This document shows positions 19,323-31,300 of a DNA stretch of 64,000 nucleotides, piece by piece. The DNA is from Morococcus cerebrosus (GTDB taxonomy: Bacteria; Pseudomonadota; Gammaproteobacteria; Burkholderiales; Neisseriaceae). The translations under genes and the position numbers were made by a program. Under the pieces are notes generated by a model, which made no database searches, was not told the origin of the DNA, and was given only the letters and a program-made list of their open reading frames with translations. How positions within the stretch are numbered: position 1 is the first letter of the stretch; every line of letters starts with the position of its first letter. Where the stretch lies: assembly GCF_022749515.1 (NCBI RefSeq), contig NZ_CP094242.1, forward strand, positions 1 to 64,000, written 5' to 3'.

Positions 19323-19420
19323 GAGAAAGAAGAGGCTGTCGTATTCACACTTATCGGTAAACTGTAGAAGATGCGGAAAAATGCTTGAGTGAAGACAAGA
19401 TTCGCTTAAGAAGAGAATCC

Positions 19421-19497
<77 letters not shown>

Positions 19498-19502
19498 AGA
19501 AC

Positions 19503-19578
19503 GGGGGCATAGCTCAGTTGGTAGAGCACCTGCTTTGCAAGCAGGGGGTCATCGGTTCGATCCCGTTTGCCTCCACCA
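19503..19578 (+). tRNA. tRNA-Ala (UGC)
   Basis: 76 nt including an encoded CCA. Anticodon TGC in TTTGCAAGC, T-loop GGTTCGATCCC. Follows tRNA-Ile by five bases. Confidence 0.98.
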
Positions 19579-20010
19579 ATACTTTCCAAATCAAAGCGAG
19601 TTAAAAGGCAGTGTAACTGCTTTCTTTTTTTCTAAAGAGAAGTCTGCTGACGAATCAGTTTGACGGAAAAAGAAAGGCTGCTATAATAATCAGCTCATTT
19701 TGATTTGCGAAGTAAATAGCAATATTGAACGCATCGATCTTTAACAAATTGGAAAGCCGAAATCAACAAACAAAGACAATGTGTCTGTTTTTGATGATTG
19801 ACCGATTGCAAACGGTCAGTTGTCTCCTGAACAGGAAAAGAAAAACAGGTACAGTATTTGGGTGATGATTGTATCGACTTAATCCCGAAAGACAAAAGGC
19901 GGGATTAAGACACAACAAGCAGTAAGCTTTATCAGAGTAGGAAATTCAAGTTTGATGTTCTAGTCAACGGAATATCAGGCAAAGTCAGAGAAGTTCTTGA
20001 AATGATAGAG
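19579..20010 (+). other. rRNA spacer between tRNA-Ala and 23S
   Basis: No gene. A second boxA-like site ATCTTTAACAAATTGG lies at 19737-19752. The 5' arm of the 23S processing stem starts at 19991 and pairs with 22892-22916. Confidence 0.75.
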
Positions 20011-22900
<2,890 letters not shown>

Positions 22901-22994
22901 ATCATTTGAAGAACTTCAAATAAAAAGCTTACTGACTGATTCAGTCATCACCGAATATATTGATTAAGGCTTTGCCGATTTGTACAGTTTAAGT

Positions 22995-23107
22995 TTGGCG
23001 GCCATAGCGAGTTGGTCCCACGCCTTCCCATCCCGAACAGGACCGTGAAACGACTCAGCGCCGATGATAGTGTGGTTCTTCCATGCGAAAGTAGGTCACT
23101 GCCAAAC
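22995..23107 (+). rRNA. rrf: 5S ribosomal RNA
   Basis: About 113 nt, from TTGGCGGCCATAGCGAG to the complementary GGTCACTGCCAAAC. It carries the conserved CCCATCCCGAACAGG loop. Confidence 0.96.
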
Positions 23108-23117
23108 ACCTATTCTA

Positions 23118-23146
23118 AGCCCCCGACAGATGTCGGGGGCTTTTAC
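23118..23146 (+). terminator. Rho-independent terminator of the rRNA operon
   Basis: Perfect stem AGCCCCCGACA / TGTCGGGGGCT followed by TTTT, 12 bp after 5S. Confidence 0.95.
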
Positions 23147-23554
23147 TTTGTATCGTTTCGGTTTGGCGAACATCATTACCCTGTATGGCGGCGGTGAGGT
23201 GGAGTGGGGTAATATAGTGGATTAACTTTAAACCAGTACGGCGTTGCCTCGCCTTGCCGTACTATCTGTACTGTCTGCGGCTTCGTCGCCTTGTCCTGAT
23301 TTAAATTTAATCCACTATATTCCGGATGATCCGGTTGCAGAAGGATGGGCTTTATTGATGTGGGAGGAGGCCGCTCCGGAATTGAAGTAAGTTGGGGAAT
23401 GTTGCAGAATAAATACATTTGGGGATAGTAAAGTTGGAAATATTTAAAATTGTTTGAATTAAAATAATGTAAAGTATATGATAATAAAATATTTAGTGGT
23501 AACGCCTCCACGGCGGTGCCGTCCATATTAACGAAATGATAGGAAAACGCCCTT
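23147..23554. other. Region between 5S and comEA
   Basis: Holds a Correia element (23213-23319). Right after it is a coding-looking tail: a frame from 23326 reads [20 protein letters not shown] then Lys and a stop at 23392. It has no start of its own and looks like the end of a lost gene. The rest, 23393-23554, is AT-rich and should contain the comEA promoter. Confidence 0.5.
23213..23319. repeat. Correia repeat element (CREE/NEMIS), 107 bp
   Basis: TATAGTGGATTAAC at the left and its complement at the right, with the typical GTACGGCG and CTGTCTGCGGCTTCGTCG core. The short, internally deleted class. Confidence 0.95.
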
Positions 23555-23854
23555 ATGAAAAAATTCCTCTTTGCCGCACTCTCCGTTCTGACCGCCTCGC
23601 TGTCGCTGGCAGCCGTCAACATCAATACCGCTTCCCCGTCCGAATTGGAAGCCCTGCCCGGCATCGGTCCGGCCAAAGCGAAAGCCATTGCGGACTACCG
23701 TCAGCAGCATGGTGCCTTCAAATCAGTGGAAGAGCTCAAAAACGTTAAAGGCATCGGCGAGGGTATCTTCTCCAAACTGAAGACCGAAGCAACCGTCGCT
23801 CCCGCACCTGCCAACCCAAAAGCTAAAAACGCCGTCCCATTATCTAAAAAATAA
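23555..23854 (+). CDS. comEA: ComEA-like DNA-binding competence protein
   Basis: Periplasmic DNA receptor that ratchets incoming DNA during transformation. 99 residues: signal peptide (1-19, ...LSLA-A), then a helix-hairpin-helix pair ([20 protein letters not shown] and [13 protein letters not shown]), then an Ala/Pro/Lys tail. In gonococci, comE copies are known to follow each rRNA operon, and the same linkage is seen here. Confidence 0.93.
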   Translation: MKKFLFAALSVLTASLSLAAVNINTASPSELEALPGIGPAKAKAIADYRQQHGAFKSVEELKNVKGIGEGIFSKLKTEATVAPAPANPKAKNAVPLSKK

Positions 23855-24288
23855 ACCTATCCACGTATTCGTGAAATTGCAGGTGAATACGATGGCCAAA
23901 CTAAAAAACGTCCAATTCCGGAAGGGAGCGGGCGTTTTTGTTTGTTGAACCGATCTTATTCCCGTCGCTCAGAGTGGGACAGGACAATGTACCGTTTCGG
24001 CAATTCCTGCAATATTGTGACTTACTCCTTGCGGCCTTAAACGCGTGGTAGATGGTGACACGGCTGACTTGGTAACGACGGGCCAGGGAGGTGACGCTTT
24101 CCTTTTCCTGTGTGTAGGCCTGTCAAATGGCTTGGCGGTGGTGCGGGGTGAAGCAGGTGTTTTTGTGCATGTTCCTGTTTCAGTATTTTCCTGAAAATAC
24201 TGTAAACAACGCTACTGTTTTCTACATGTAAGGATTGCAGGCTTGCCTAGAAAAATTCATCGTCAGGGTGTGGATGAATAGTTTTCTC
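23855..24288. other. Region between comEA and the SWIM gene
   Basis: A terminator-like stem (AAAAACG ... CGTTTTT, 23904-23940) follows comEA. A broken transposase start lies at 24025-24170. No intact gene seen. Confidence 0.6.
24025..24170 (-). pseudogene. IS481-type transposase N-terminus, relic
   Basis: From the ATG at 24170 the minus strand reads MHKNTCFTPHHRQAI, a TGA where Trp is expected, then QAYTQEKESVTSLARRYQVS and VTIYHAFKA. That is the helix-turn-helix start of IS481-like transposases. The homology stops near 24025 and no catalytic domain follows, so it is a dead fragment. Confidence 0.65.
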
Positions 24289-25794
24289 CTAAAACCCCGC
24301 CCGATCCAATTCTTCCAGCAACGCAGGTCGGCGCGGTTTTTCGCTATATCGTTCCCTGATTTCGTCGGCAAAGTCTTCCATCGCCTGCCGTTGTGCGGAA
24401 TATTGGCGGCGGAGGGTCTTTAATTGGTTCAAGAGCTGGCGGTATTGCTTACGGTTGCTTGCCTTATTGATTTCAACCGCAAAGATTTTCAGGTAGCAAG
24501 CTACGATTTGATCGTGATACGGCTCGGGGAAAGACGGGGCAAAACGTTCCATCATGTACAACGAAAGGTGTTGCTGCAATAGGGCGAGCAGCCGGTCGAA
24601 TTCCTGTTCATGCTCGAATATTTCAGCTTGCAGCGAATATTGACCCGACAAACGCGCAAGCAGGCGGTTGAATTCATGCGGCCATTCGGCGGCGGGAAAC
24701 GTGGCTTTCCATGCTTCATAATGCGGCAATGAAAGGCTGGTGGAAAACGCCAAATCCGCTGCGATTTCGCGGACATTTTTACCGGTTTCCTTCAATACAT
24801 CAAACAATTGCAGCTTCCATTTGTGCGCTGTGCCGAGCGTTCCCTCAGCTTTGGCAATCTTGATTCCTTCACGCAAGAGGCGTTCCGCTTCCGCCCAATC
24901 TTGCTGCCCGACAGCTTGTTCTACCGCGATTTGTCTGAATTGCGGCAGGTGCAGATGTCGTCTGAAATAATCCTGCGCGGCAGCAGTATCGCCTTTCGCC
25001 TGCAAAACCTGCCACTCCTCGAATGCCCAAAATTCATGTTCCCAACCCGACTCGGTAGCAGCCAAACGTTTAGCCACATAATCTTGCCACGCCTGCCATT
25101 CGCCGCGCAGCCGCCAGATTCGGGCGCGGATTTGGTAGATTTTATTGCCTGCCTCAGAGGAATCAAAATAGCGGTTGTCGTCCAAACATTTGTCTAAAAA
25201 ATTGATCAAACGCTTTGGGACGTTTTCCATGACCGCCTCTTCCAACAGGTCGAGTGCCATATACATAGCATCGCCCAACATACCGTCCGAATCGTCCGCC
25301 TTTTCAAAAGCATCCTGCAAACGCGGTATCAACAGAGGCAAAGCCTGCTGCAACGCCGCCGGCCCCTCCTGCGCCACATCTTCCAACCAGTTTTGCAGCC
25401 TGAAGCCCAAATCAGCAGCTTCGTAGTAATCATAATATCGGGTTCGGGAAAAGATTTTGGAGAGCTGCTGCCGATACGGATTGCCGCCCTTTTTAGGCTG
25501 CTGCGCGTCGGTTTCGTCCGGCTGCCCGTCCGGTGTTTGAGCACGCACCGCATACCACAACGCCGCCATATGTTTGCACGCCCCGCCATAAGGGCAATCG
25601 CAGCCCCCGTCCTTAATGTACAAATCACTATCCAGCTTCAGCCATACCGAATAGTTTTCCGAACCGCACACCTCCGCCCGATAACGCCCGGCGGAAGTTT
25701 TTTGGATATTGCGAACCTTGCCCTGCTGAAAATACAGCAGACCGCGTTCGGCGATATGGGGCGGAAATAGGCGGGGTAGATAGATACCGGACAT
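24289..25794 (-). CDS. SWIM zinc-finger domain protein
   Basis: 501 residues. A SWIM-type zinc motif CxCx5CxH is formed by Cys65, Cys67, Cys73 and His75 (GGCDCPYGGACKHMAALW). A long alpha-helical, TPR-like region with many Trp/Leu repeats follows (about 130-480). SWIM proteins of this layout are often near SNF2 helicases or of unknown role; here no partner helicase is adjacent. It stands alone, with a DUS hairpin upstream at 25891-25926. Confidence 0.85.
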   Translation of the reverse strand: MSGIYLPRLFPPHIAERGLLYFQQGKVRNIQKTSAGRYRAEVCGSENYSVWLKLDSDLYIKDGGCDCPYGGACKHMAALWYAVRAQTPDGQPDETDAQQPKKGGNPYRQQLSKIFSRTRYYDYYEAADLGFRLQNWLEDVAQEGPAALQQALPLLIPRLQDAFEKADDSDGMLGDAMYMALDLLEEAVMENVPKRLINFLDKCLDDNRYFDSSEAGNKIYQIRARIWRLRGEWQAWQDYVAKRLAATESGWEHEFWAFEEWQVLQAKGDTAAAQDYFRRHLHLPQFRQIAVEQAVGQQDWAEAERLLREGIKIAKAEGTLGTAHKWKLQLFDVLKETGKNVREIAADLAFSTSLSLPHYEAWKATFPAAEWPHEFNRLLARLSGQYSLQAEIFEHEQEFDRLLALLQQHLSLYMMERFAPSFPEPYHDQIVACYLKIFAVEINKASNRKQYRQLLNQLKTLRRQYSAQRQAMEDFADEIRERYSEKPRRPALLEELDRAGF

Positions 25795-26082
25795 GGTTTG
25801 CTTCCAAGAAGTTGTTGAAACATGGGAAGTTTACTGGTTCGGGCGATGTTTGGGGAGAGGGTGGAGGGAAGATTTGTTTGGCAAAGAGGCAAAAGGCCGT
25901 CTGAAAATGGGTTTCAGACGACCTTTGGTTTGGGTGGAAAGGGAAGTAGTTTAGAAAGACCGAGTGTGTGCGTGCCGCACACACGCTATACACGAAATTC
26001 AAAGTTTTACGTGATTACAGATTGTAAATCTAAAAGGTGTACATAAATGGATAATGGCTTATAATTTTTGAATATTGAAAAA
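25795..26082. other. Intergenic region with mixed-dialect DUS hairpin
   Basis: The hairpin at 25891-25926 has one arm AAGGCCGTCTGAAAA (AG-DUS) and one arm of the AGGTCGTCTGAA type. A GTGTGCGTGCCGCACACAC palindrome lies near 25967, a relative of repeats found inside hrpA near 29935-29995. No gene. Confidence 0.6.
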
Positions 26083-26718
26083 TTAATCCTGTGGGAAATG
26101 TTGCAGTTGGATGACGTGATGATGAACTTTATAAGGTAATCCTGATGTACTGTGAGTATGTGTAGTTGTTAAACTCAGTCCTGCTCTATCTTCGTGAGCA
26201 TCTAAAAATGTCAGCCCTTCTATCTCTGTGCTTTCAGACAGGATTCTTTCCCTCCATTCATTTAAAACAGCAGTGGCTTTCTTTTTAGAAGATTTATTAA
26301 CAATGTAAATGAACAAGCCTCCTTCTGAGCATGTAGGGCTACCACTTGCATATCTATTTATTAATTGATGAAAACCTTTCAGAGAATAGGCTGTTCCATC
26401 ACTTAATTTAGCTTCTCCTAGCCATAAATACCGTTTTAATTCAATATGAATATCAACATGACCACCTGCATGGTTATCGTGAGTTACCTTAAAAAGTGTA
26501 TGCTCAAATCTCCCTTTAAGATACATAACCAAATTAAATGAAATTAGATCTTCACTTTGGTTGCATAGCATATCTTTATGCTTTTCCAGCTCAATAATCC
26601 CATTAATGATTTCCTCATTAATCAGATTGTAGAATATTGCCTTGTCTCTTTGTGCAATTAAACATTTTGCTTCAAATGAATCATCCTTCTGCAAATCATA
26701 AAGAGTGAAATTTTCCAT
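26083..26718 (-). CDS. Putative PD-(D/E)XK nuclease, third gene of AT-rich operon
   Basis: 211 residues, soluble. A nuclease-type core is visible: Glu56 in an N-terminal helix, then Asp89 in GGHVDIHIE, then Glu102-x-Lys104 in LWLGEAKL, followed by a helix with Gln118 and Tyr123 (GFHQLINRY). The spacing E-x32-D-x12-E-x-K suits PD-(D/E)XK enzymes. The C-terminal part is His-rich (TTTHTHSTSG, YKVHHHVIQLQH). Its ATG overlaps the TAA of the middle gene by one base. By eye it is far more AT-rich than its neighbours, suggesting acquisition. A defence or DNA-processing role is inferred from the fold and context; the specificity is unknown. Confidence 0.6.
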   Translation of the reverse strand: MENFTLYDLQKDDSFEAKCLIAQRDKAIFYNLINEEIINGIIELEKHKDMLCNQSEDLISFNLVMYLKGRFEHTLFKVTHDNHAGGHVDIHIELKRYLWLGEAKLSDGTAYSLKGFHQLINRYASGSPTCSEGGLFIYIVNKSSKKKATAVLNEWRERILSESTEIEGLTFLDAHEDRAGLSLTTTHTHSTSGLPYKVHHHVIQLQHFPQD

Positions 26719-27149
26719 TAAGTGTTACCTCTCTTCTTCAATTGAATTGAAAGTTCACTTAATGTAAAAGTAATATATAAAAGATTAGGATTAAACTTAG
26801 ATTGGATATTTCCATTATCAAGCGTAATATATCCGCTTTCTTGAATATCAGCTAACTCTTCTTCCGTTAGTTCAATAGGCTCATCACTATACTCATCAAC
26901 ATATCGATAAATAGGTTCTAACAAATGCCATTGTGTACCGCATAAAAAGAAGAAAATATCTACAATAACATTTTTGTCGGATTCTTGCGTAATTTCTGCA
27001 ATGCGTTTTGGAGTAATATTTCTTAATAGTTCTAGCTTTGTAGATTGAATATAAGACACAAGTGAAAGCAGCCGCACTCTTTGCGTATCAGTCAAAGAGT
27101 TAGCTCCCTTTATTTCTTCAATAATTGAGGAAAAGGTATGTGCTTTCAT
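26718..27149 (-). CDS. Unknown protein, second gene of AT-rich operon
   Basis: 143 residues, mostly helical and acidic, with SLTDTQRVRLLSLVSYIQ, VIVDIFFFLCGTQWHLLEPI and an acidic ELTEEELADIQESGYI stretch. No signal peptide and no clear membrane span. No family recognised. It begins 12 bp after the upstream gene and overlaps the downstream nuclease-like gene by one base, so the three products are probably made together, perhaps as a complex. Confidence 0.6.
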   Translation of the reverse strand: MKAHTFSSIIEEIKGANSLTDTQRVRLLSLVSYIQSTKLELLRNITPKRIAEITQESDKNVIVDIFFFLCGTQWHLLEPIYRYVDEYSDEPIELTEEELADIQESGYITLDNGNIQSKFNPNLLYITFTLSELSIQLKKRGNT

Positions 27150-27161
27150 AGCAAATAATAT

Positions 27162-28280
27162 CTAAGCTAAATCAAAAATCTTTTGGGTAAGCATATCTAA
27201 ATCTTCTTGGCAAGCACAATCATCAATTTCAACAATATAACATGCTGATACCCTTGCCGTACCTTCCAAAAAACTTTTATAGCCTAAAGAGGCTGTTGGT
27301 TCAAATAATTCAGTAGTTGATATAGAAGTCCATTTCTTTTCAATAGCATGAAGCTCTGTTCTTGATTGGATAGCTTCCATTCCACTCATATGATAAGGTT
27401 CAAGTCTTAAATCTTCTCTATTATTCCTTCTATCTAATTTTTCATGTTTTACTGAACCTGAATCAGTGTAATGGCTAAAACTTGTTACTCTTCCTCCTTC
27501 TTCGCTATATAAAGAGCGAATTGCATTACCAATATTTTTCTTTCTAGCACTTTTTAAATTAGGATATATATTAACCAAATATTTAAATAAAGAATCTGAT
27601 AAGTAATCCATATCACTTTGGCTGGTTATTGCTGTTGCATCGCTAAATAGTGTAAGCAATTTTGCCTCTTTATCAAAAGTAAAATAACTTATCAATTGTT
27701 TAAAATCCTGCCTGATTGCAATAACTTCATCATATAAACCTACATCAAATTGAAGAAAGTAATCTTGAACATCTTCTGGTGCTTCTCCTAAAATAAATTC
27801 TTTTCGTTTACGAAAAGATTTACGTCCGCATACCCAAAACTTACTTGTATGACCTTCATCATTAAATTCATCCGAAATGCAAAATAATTGAGTACTTTGA
27901 GTTTCCAGAATCTGTCTAGGTAGCAAATTTGGAAAATTTCTAGCATATTCAGTATTGGAATGTTTTTGAATTTCTTCTTTAAGCTTGATTTCAAATTCAT
28001 TCAATTCTTGATCTGAAAGAGTTGAAATATCAAAAAATACAACAGCTTTCTTGCCAAAATTCAAACTTCTATTATATTCAGCTTCAAGAACTTTTTTTAT
28101 TTTGTTAAGTATTGGGTTGTGGTCTAACAATTCGCTTACTTTTTCTTTTAAGCTAGACCATGATTGCACTCTGAAAATACCGTTGCTAAATAAAATTCGG
28201 CTTAATTTGCGGATAGAATAATCACGTTCTTGCAAAAAACCAATTAAAGTTAAAATGTCTTTTTTTGTTTCATCTATCAT
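27162..28280 (-). CDS. Unknown protein, first gene of AT-rich operon
   Basis: 372 residues, soluble. The N-terminus (DILTLIGFLQERDYSIRKLS) looks like a small helical, possibly DNA-binding, segment. The middle has a GKKAVVFFDISTLSDQE strand and an ARKKNIGNAIRSLYSEEGG helix. The C-terminus has paired cysteines (IDDCACQEDLD). No known domain recognised. AGAGGA precedes the ATG at 8 bp. It could be a sensor or effector partner of the nuclease-like protein. Strong AT bias sets it apart from hrpA and the SWIM gene on either side. Confidence 0.6.
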   Translation of the reverse strand: MIDETKKDILTLIGFLQERDYSIRKLSRILFSNGIFRVQSWSSLKEKVSELLDHNPILNKIKKVLEAEYNRSLNFGKKAVVFFDISTLSDQELNEFEIKLKEEIQKHSNTEYARNFPNLLPRQILETQSTQLFCISDEFNDEGHTSKFWVCGRKSFRKRKEFILGEAPEDVQDYFLQFDVGLYDEVIAIRQDFKQLISYFTFDKEAKLLTLFSDATAITSQSDMDYLSDSLFKYLVNIYPNLKSARKKNIGNAIRSLYSEEGGRVTSFSHYTDSGSVKHEKLDRRNNREDLRLEPYHMSGMEAIQSRTELHAIEKKWTSISTTELFEPTASLGYKSFLEGTARVSACYIVEIDDCACQEDLDMLTQKIFDLA

Positions 28281-28368
28281 ATTCAGTATCCTCTGTAGTT
28301 TATGAAATTATCACATTTTACTCTTTACATTAGGAATAATGGAAGGAATATTTTCAGGTAGCCTTCAT
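28281..28368 (-). promoter_or_regulatory. Promoter region of the AT-rich operon
   Basis: 88 bp between the hrpA stop and the first operon start. On the minus strand an extended -10-like TGTGATAAT lies about 35 bp before the ATG. A DUS of the Eikenella dialect (complement of AGGCTACCTGAA) is exact at 28353-28364. Confidence 0.5.
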
Positions 28369-31300
28369 TTATTTCACCCCCTCCCACACCTTCAACAACC
28401 TCTTCAGCGACATCGGATACGGCGTCTTCAATTCCTGCGCGAACAGCGATACCCTCAATTCTTCAATCATCCATTTAAACGCGGCGAGGTCGTCTGAAAC
28501 GGGTAGTCCTTGTTTCACCAAGCTGTCGGTTTTTTCCTGCCACATCTGTTCCAATTCCTGTATGTCGGCTTCGCGGGCTGCGTCGCGGGCGGGGTTGCTG
28601 CTGTATTTTTCGAGGCGCAGGGTCATGGCTTTGAGGTAGATGGGGAGGCGCGGCCATTGTGCCCACGGGGTATGGCTGGCGAAGCCGGGAGCGAGCAGGG
28701 TTTGCAGGCGTAGTCTTAGAAGATGGGTCAATGGATGTTTGCCGAGTTTGCTATTCAGTTCGGCGTAGGCGGCTGCGGTTTCCTGTAAGTAGCGGCTGAG
28801 GGCTTCTTTGACGGCGGGCAGGCGGCTGCGGGCGCGTTTGATTTGTTCTTTGAAGGCTTTTTCGTTGCGCGGCAGCTCGTCTTCGCCGATAAAGGCGCGG
28901 TCGCAGACGGCTTGGGTGAGGTCGTCGCGCAGGGTGTCGGCGTTGATGTGTTTGAGCAACATGGCGGCTTGGGTGAAGCCTTGGATACCTTTGTTCAGGT
29001 CTTTAACTTGTTCTTTTAGTTGTAGTTTCATGAGTTCGATCACGCCTAATCTGTGGGCTTGTTCGGCGGCGACAGACGTGTCGAACAGGCGCAGGGCGAT
29101 GCGGCCGTCTTTTTCTTTTTGTAGGCCGAGGTAGCCGGTGAGTTGTTGTTTGCCGCGTGCGAATTTGATGGATTCGGGCAGGGTGCCGATGTCCCATGTG
29201 GTGACGTTGTCGCGCTCGAATTCTTGGGTGTTGTCGCGGAAGGTGGTGGCGGCGGCTTTGCCAAGTTGTTGTTGGATTTGGATTAAATCGCGCCCCATGG
29301 CTAATTCTTGTCCGCCGTCGTCGATGATGCGGAGGTTGAAATAGCAGTGTTCGGGCAGCCTGAACGCGGCCCATTCGTCTTGGTTGATTTGCTCCAGTAT
29401 GCGGATGTCGCCTGCGGTTTTGGCGATGGCTTGGGCGAGTTGGGGCAGGATGGGGGCGTTGCGGTCGGGGTTTTGGCTTAAAAATTGGGTGATGAATTCG
29501 GGCACGGGCACGCAGATGCGGCGGATTTGCTTAGGCAGTGCTTTGATTTGTAACTGGATTTTTTCGCGTATCATGCCGGGCACGAGCCATTCGAGGGCGG
29601 CGGGGCTGATGCGGTTGAGCACGGTGAGCGGCAGGGTGAGGGTAACGCCGTCGAGCGGGTGGTGTGGCTCGAAGCGGTAGCTGAGTTTGAATTTGCCGTC
29701 TGCGGTTTGCCAGTGTTTGGGGAATTGTTCTTCGGTGATGTGCGCGGCGGCGTGCTGCATGAGGTCGTCGCGGCTGAGGAACAGCAGGCGCGGGTTGTCG
29801 CGCTCGGCGGTTTTGAGCCAGGCTTGGAAGGTGCGGATGTCGGCAAGGGGGAGGGGTTTCAGACGGCCTTTTGGGGGTGCAGGCTGCTTTTTGGGTTTGG
29901 GGTCGTCTGAAACATTTTGTAGGGTGTGTGAACTCGGTTCACGCACGCGGTTGCCCGTATCTTTGGAATCCGTGTGCGTGGCTTGCGCCACACATTCTAC
30001 GTTGTGCTTTTGAGATTTTAGGACATCTGTTGCATCCGCTCGTGCCAATAAGATGAGTTCGCCGGCAGTCTCAGCATCGAGATAGTGTACCAAGCCGGCT
30101 TCGTCAAATTGCGCCATTACGCCGCTTTGTAATGTCGCCCATTCTTCGGCGGAACCGATGGACGGGTCGCATTGCTGCTCGGCAATCAAGGCAACGATTT
30201 TGCCGTGCCATTGTTTGCTGTCGATAGTTACACGGTCACCCAGCAGTATTGGTTGACCGTCGGCGTAGCATAGGGAGTTTTCAGGTAGCCTTTGGGCTTT
30301 GGGGTCGTCTGAAACCGTTGAAGCGGCGGCACTCTGTTCCCTCTCCTGTGGGAGAGGGTTAGGGAGAGGGCTTGCTGTGGTTGCGGAAAAGTTGGTTTGG
30401 GCGGCAACTGTTTTGCCCTCTCCCCGGCCCTCCCCCGCGGGGGAGGGGGTAGTTTGTGCGACCGCATCAATGCTGTCGGTTTGCAAAATCATGCGGTAAT
30501 TGATTAAAACCGAGCCGTTTCGCTGAATTTGGTTTTGGTGTTGCAGTATAAATCCCTGTTTCTTAAAAAAGGGCAATGCGGCTGCGGACACATCTGCCGT
30601 TACCGTTTTATCTGCATCCGCCTGCGGCAAAACGGCAGACAACAGCGCGGAAGCGACGCCTTGCCGCTGGTGGACAGGGTCGGTAAATAGGCAGTCCAAA
30701 TGATTTTGCTCGGGCAGGTATTCGATAAAGCCGAGGATACGGTCATTTTGCGCTGCCAATCGGATACAGCTGCGTCCAATCCGTTTTTGCCAAAAGGCGG
30801 CATTGTCCGCGCCCTGTATCCATGCGGCTTTTTCGCTGTCGCTATAATAGCTTGCTTCAATGTGCAGGACGGCGCGGCGGAATAGTTCGGCAATTTGGGC
30901 TGCATCATTATGTGTGGCGGGGCGTATACGGAATGTTGCTATGGACGATTTCAGACTGCCTGAAACCGTTGAAACTGCGGTACTCTGTTCCCTCTCCTGT
31001 GGGAGAGGGTTAGGGAGAGGGTTTGCTACGGCTGCGGAAAAGTTGGTTTGTGCGGGAACTGTTTTGCCCTCTCCCCAGCCCTCCTTCGCAGGGGAGGGGG
31101 CAGTTTGCTGGGCGTCGTAGGTTGGGTTGCCAAACCCAACGGTTTTTGCGGTTGCGGCGGGTGTTGGGTTTTCAACCCAACCTACGGTGTTGCCGTGATT
31201 TTCATTTTGGCGAGACGCGTTACGCTCGTTTTGGCAAAACTCGTTGCGCTCATTTTCAGACGATCTCCCGGCTTTGTCAGATTCAATAATCCGTACGGAA

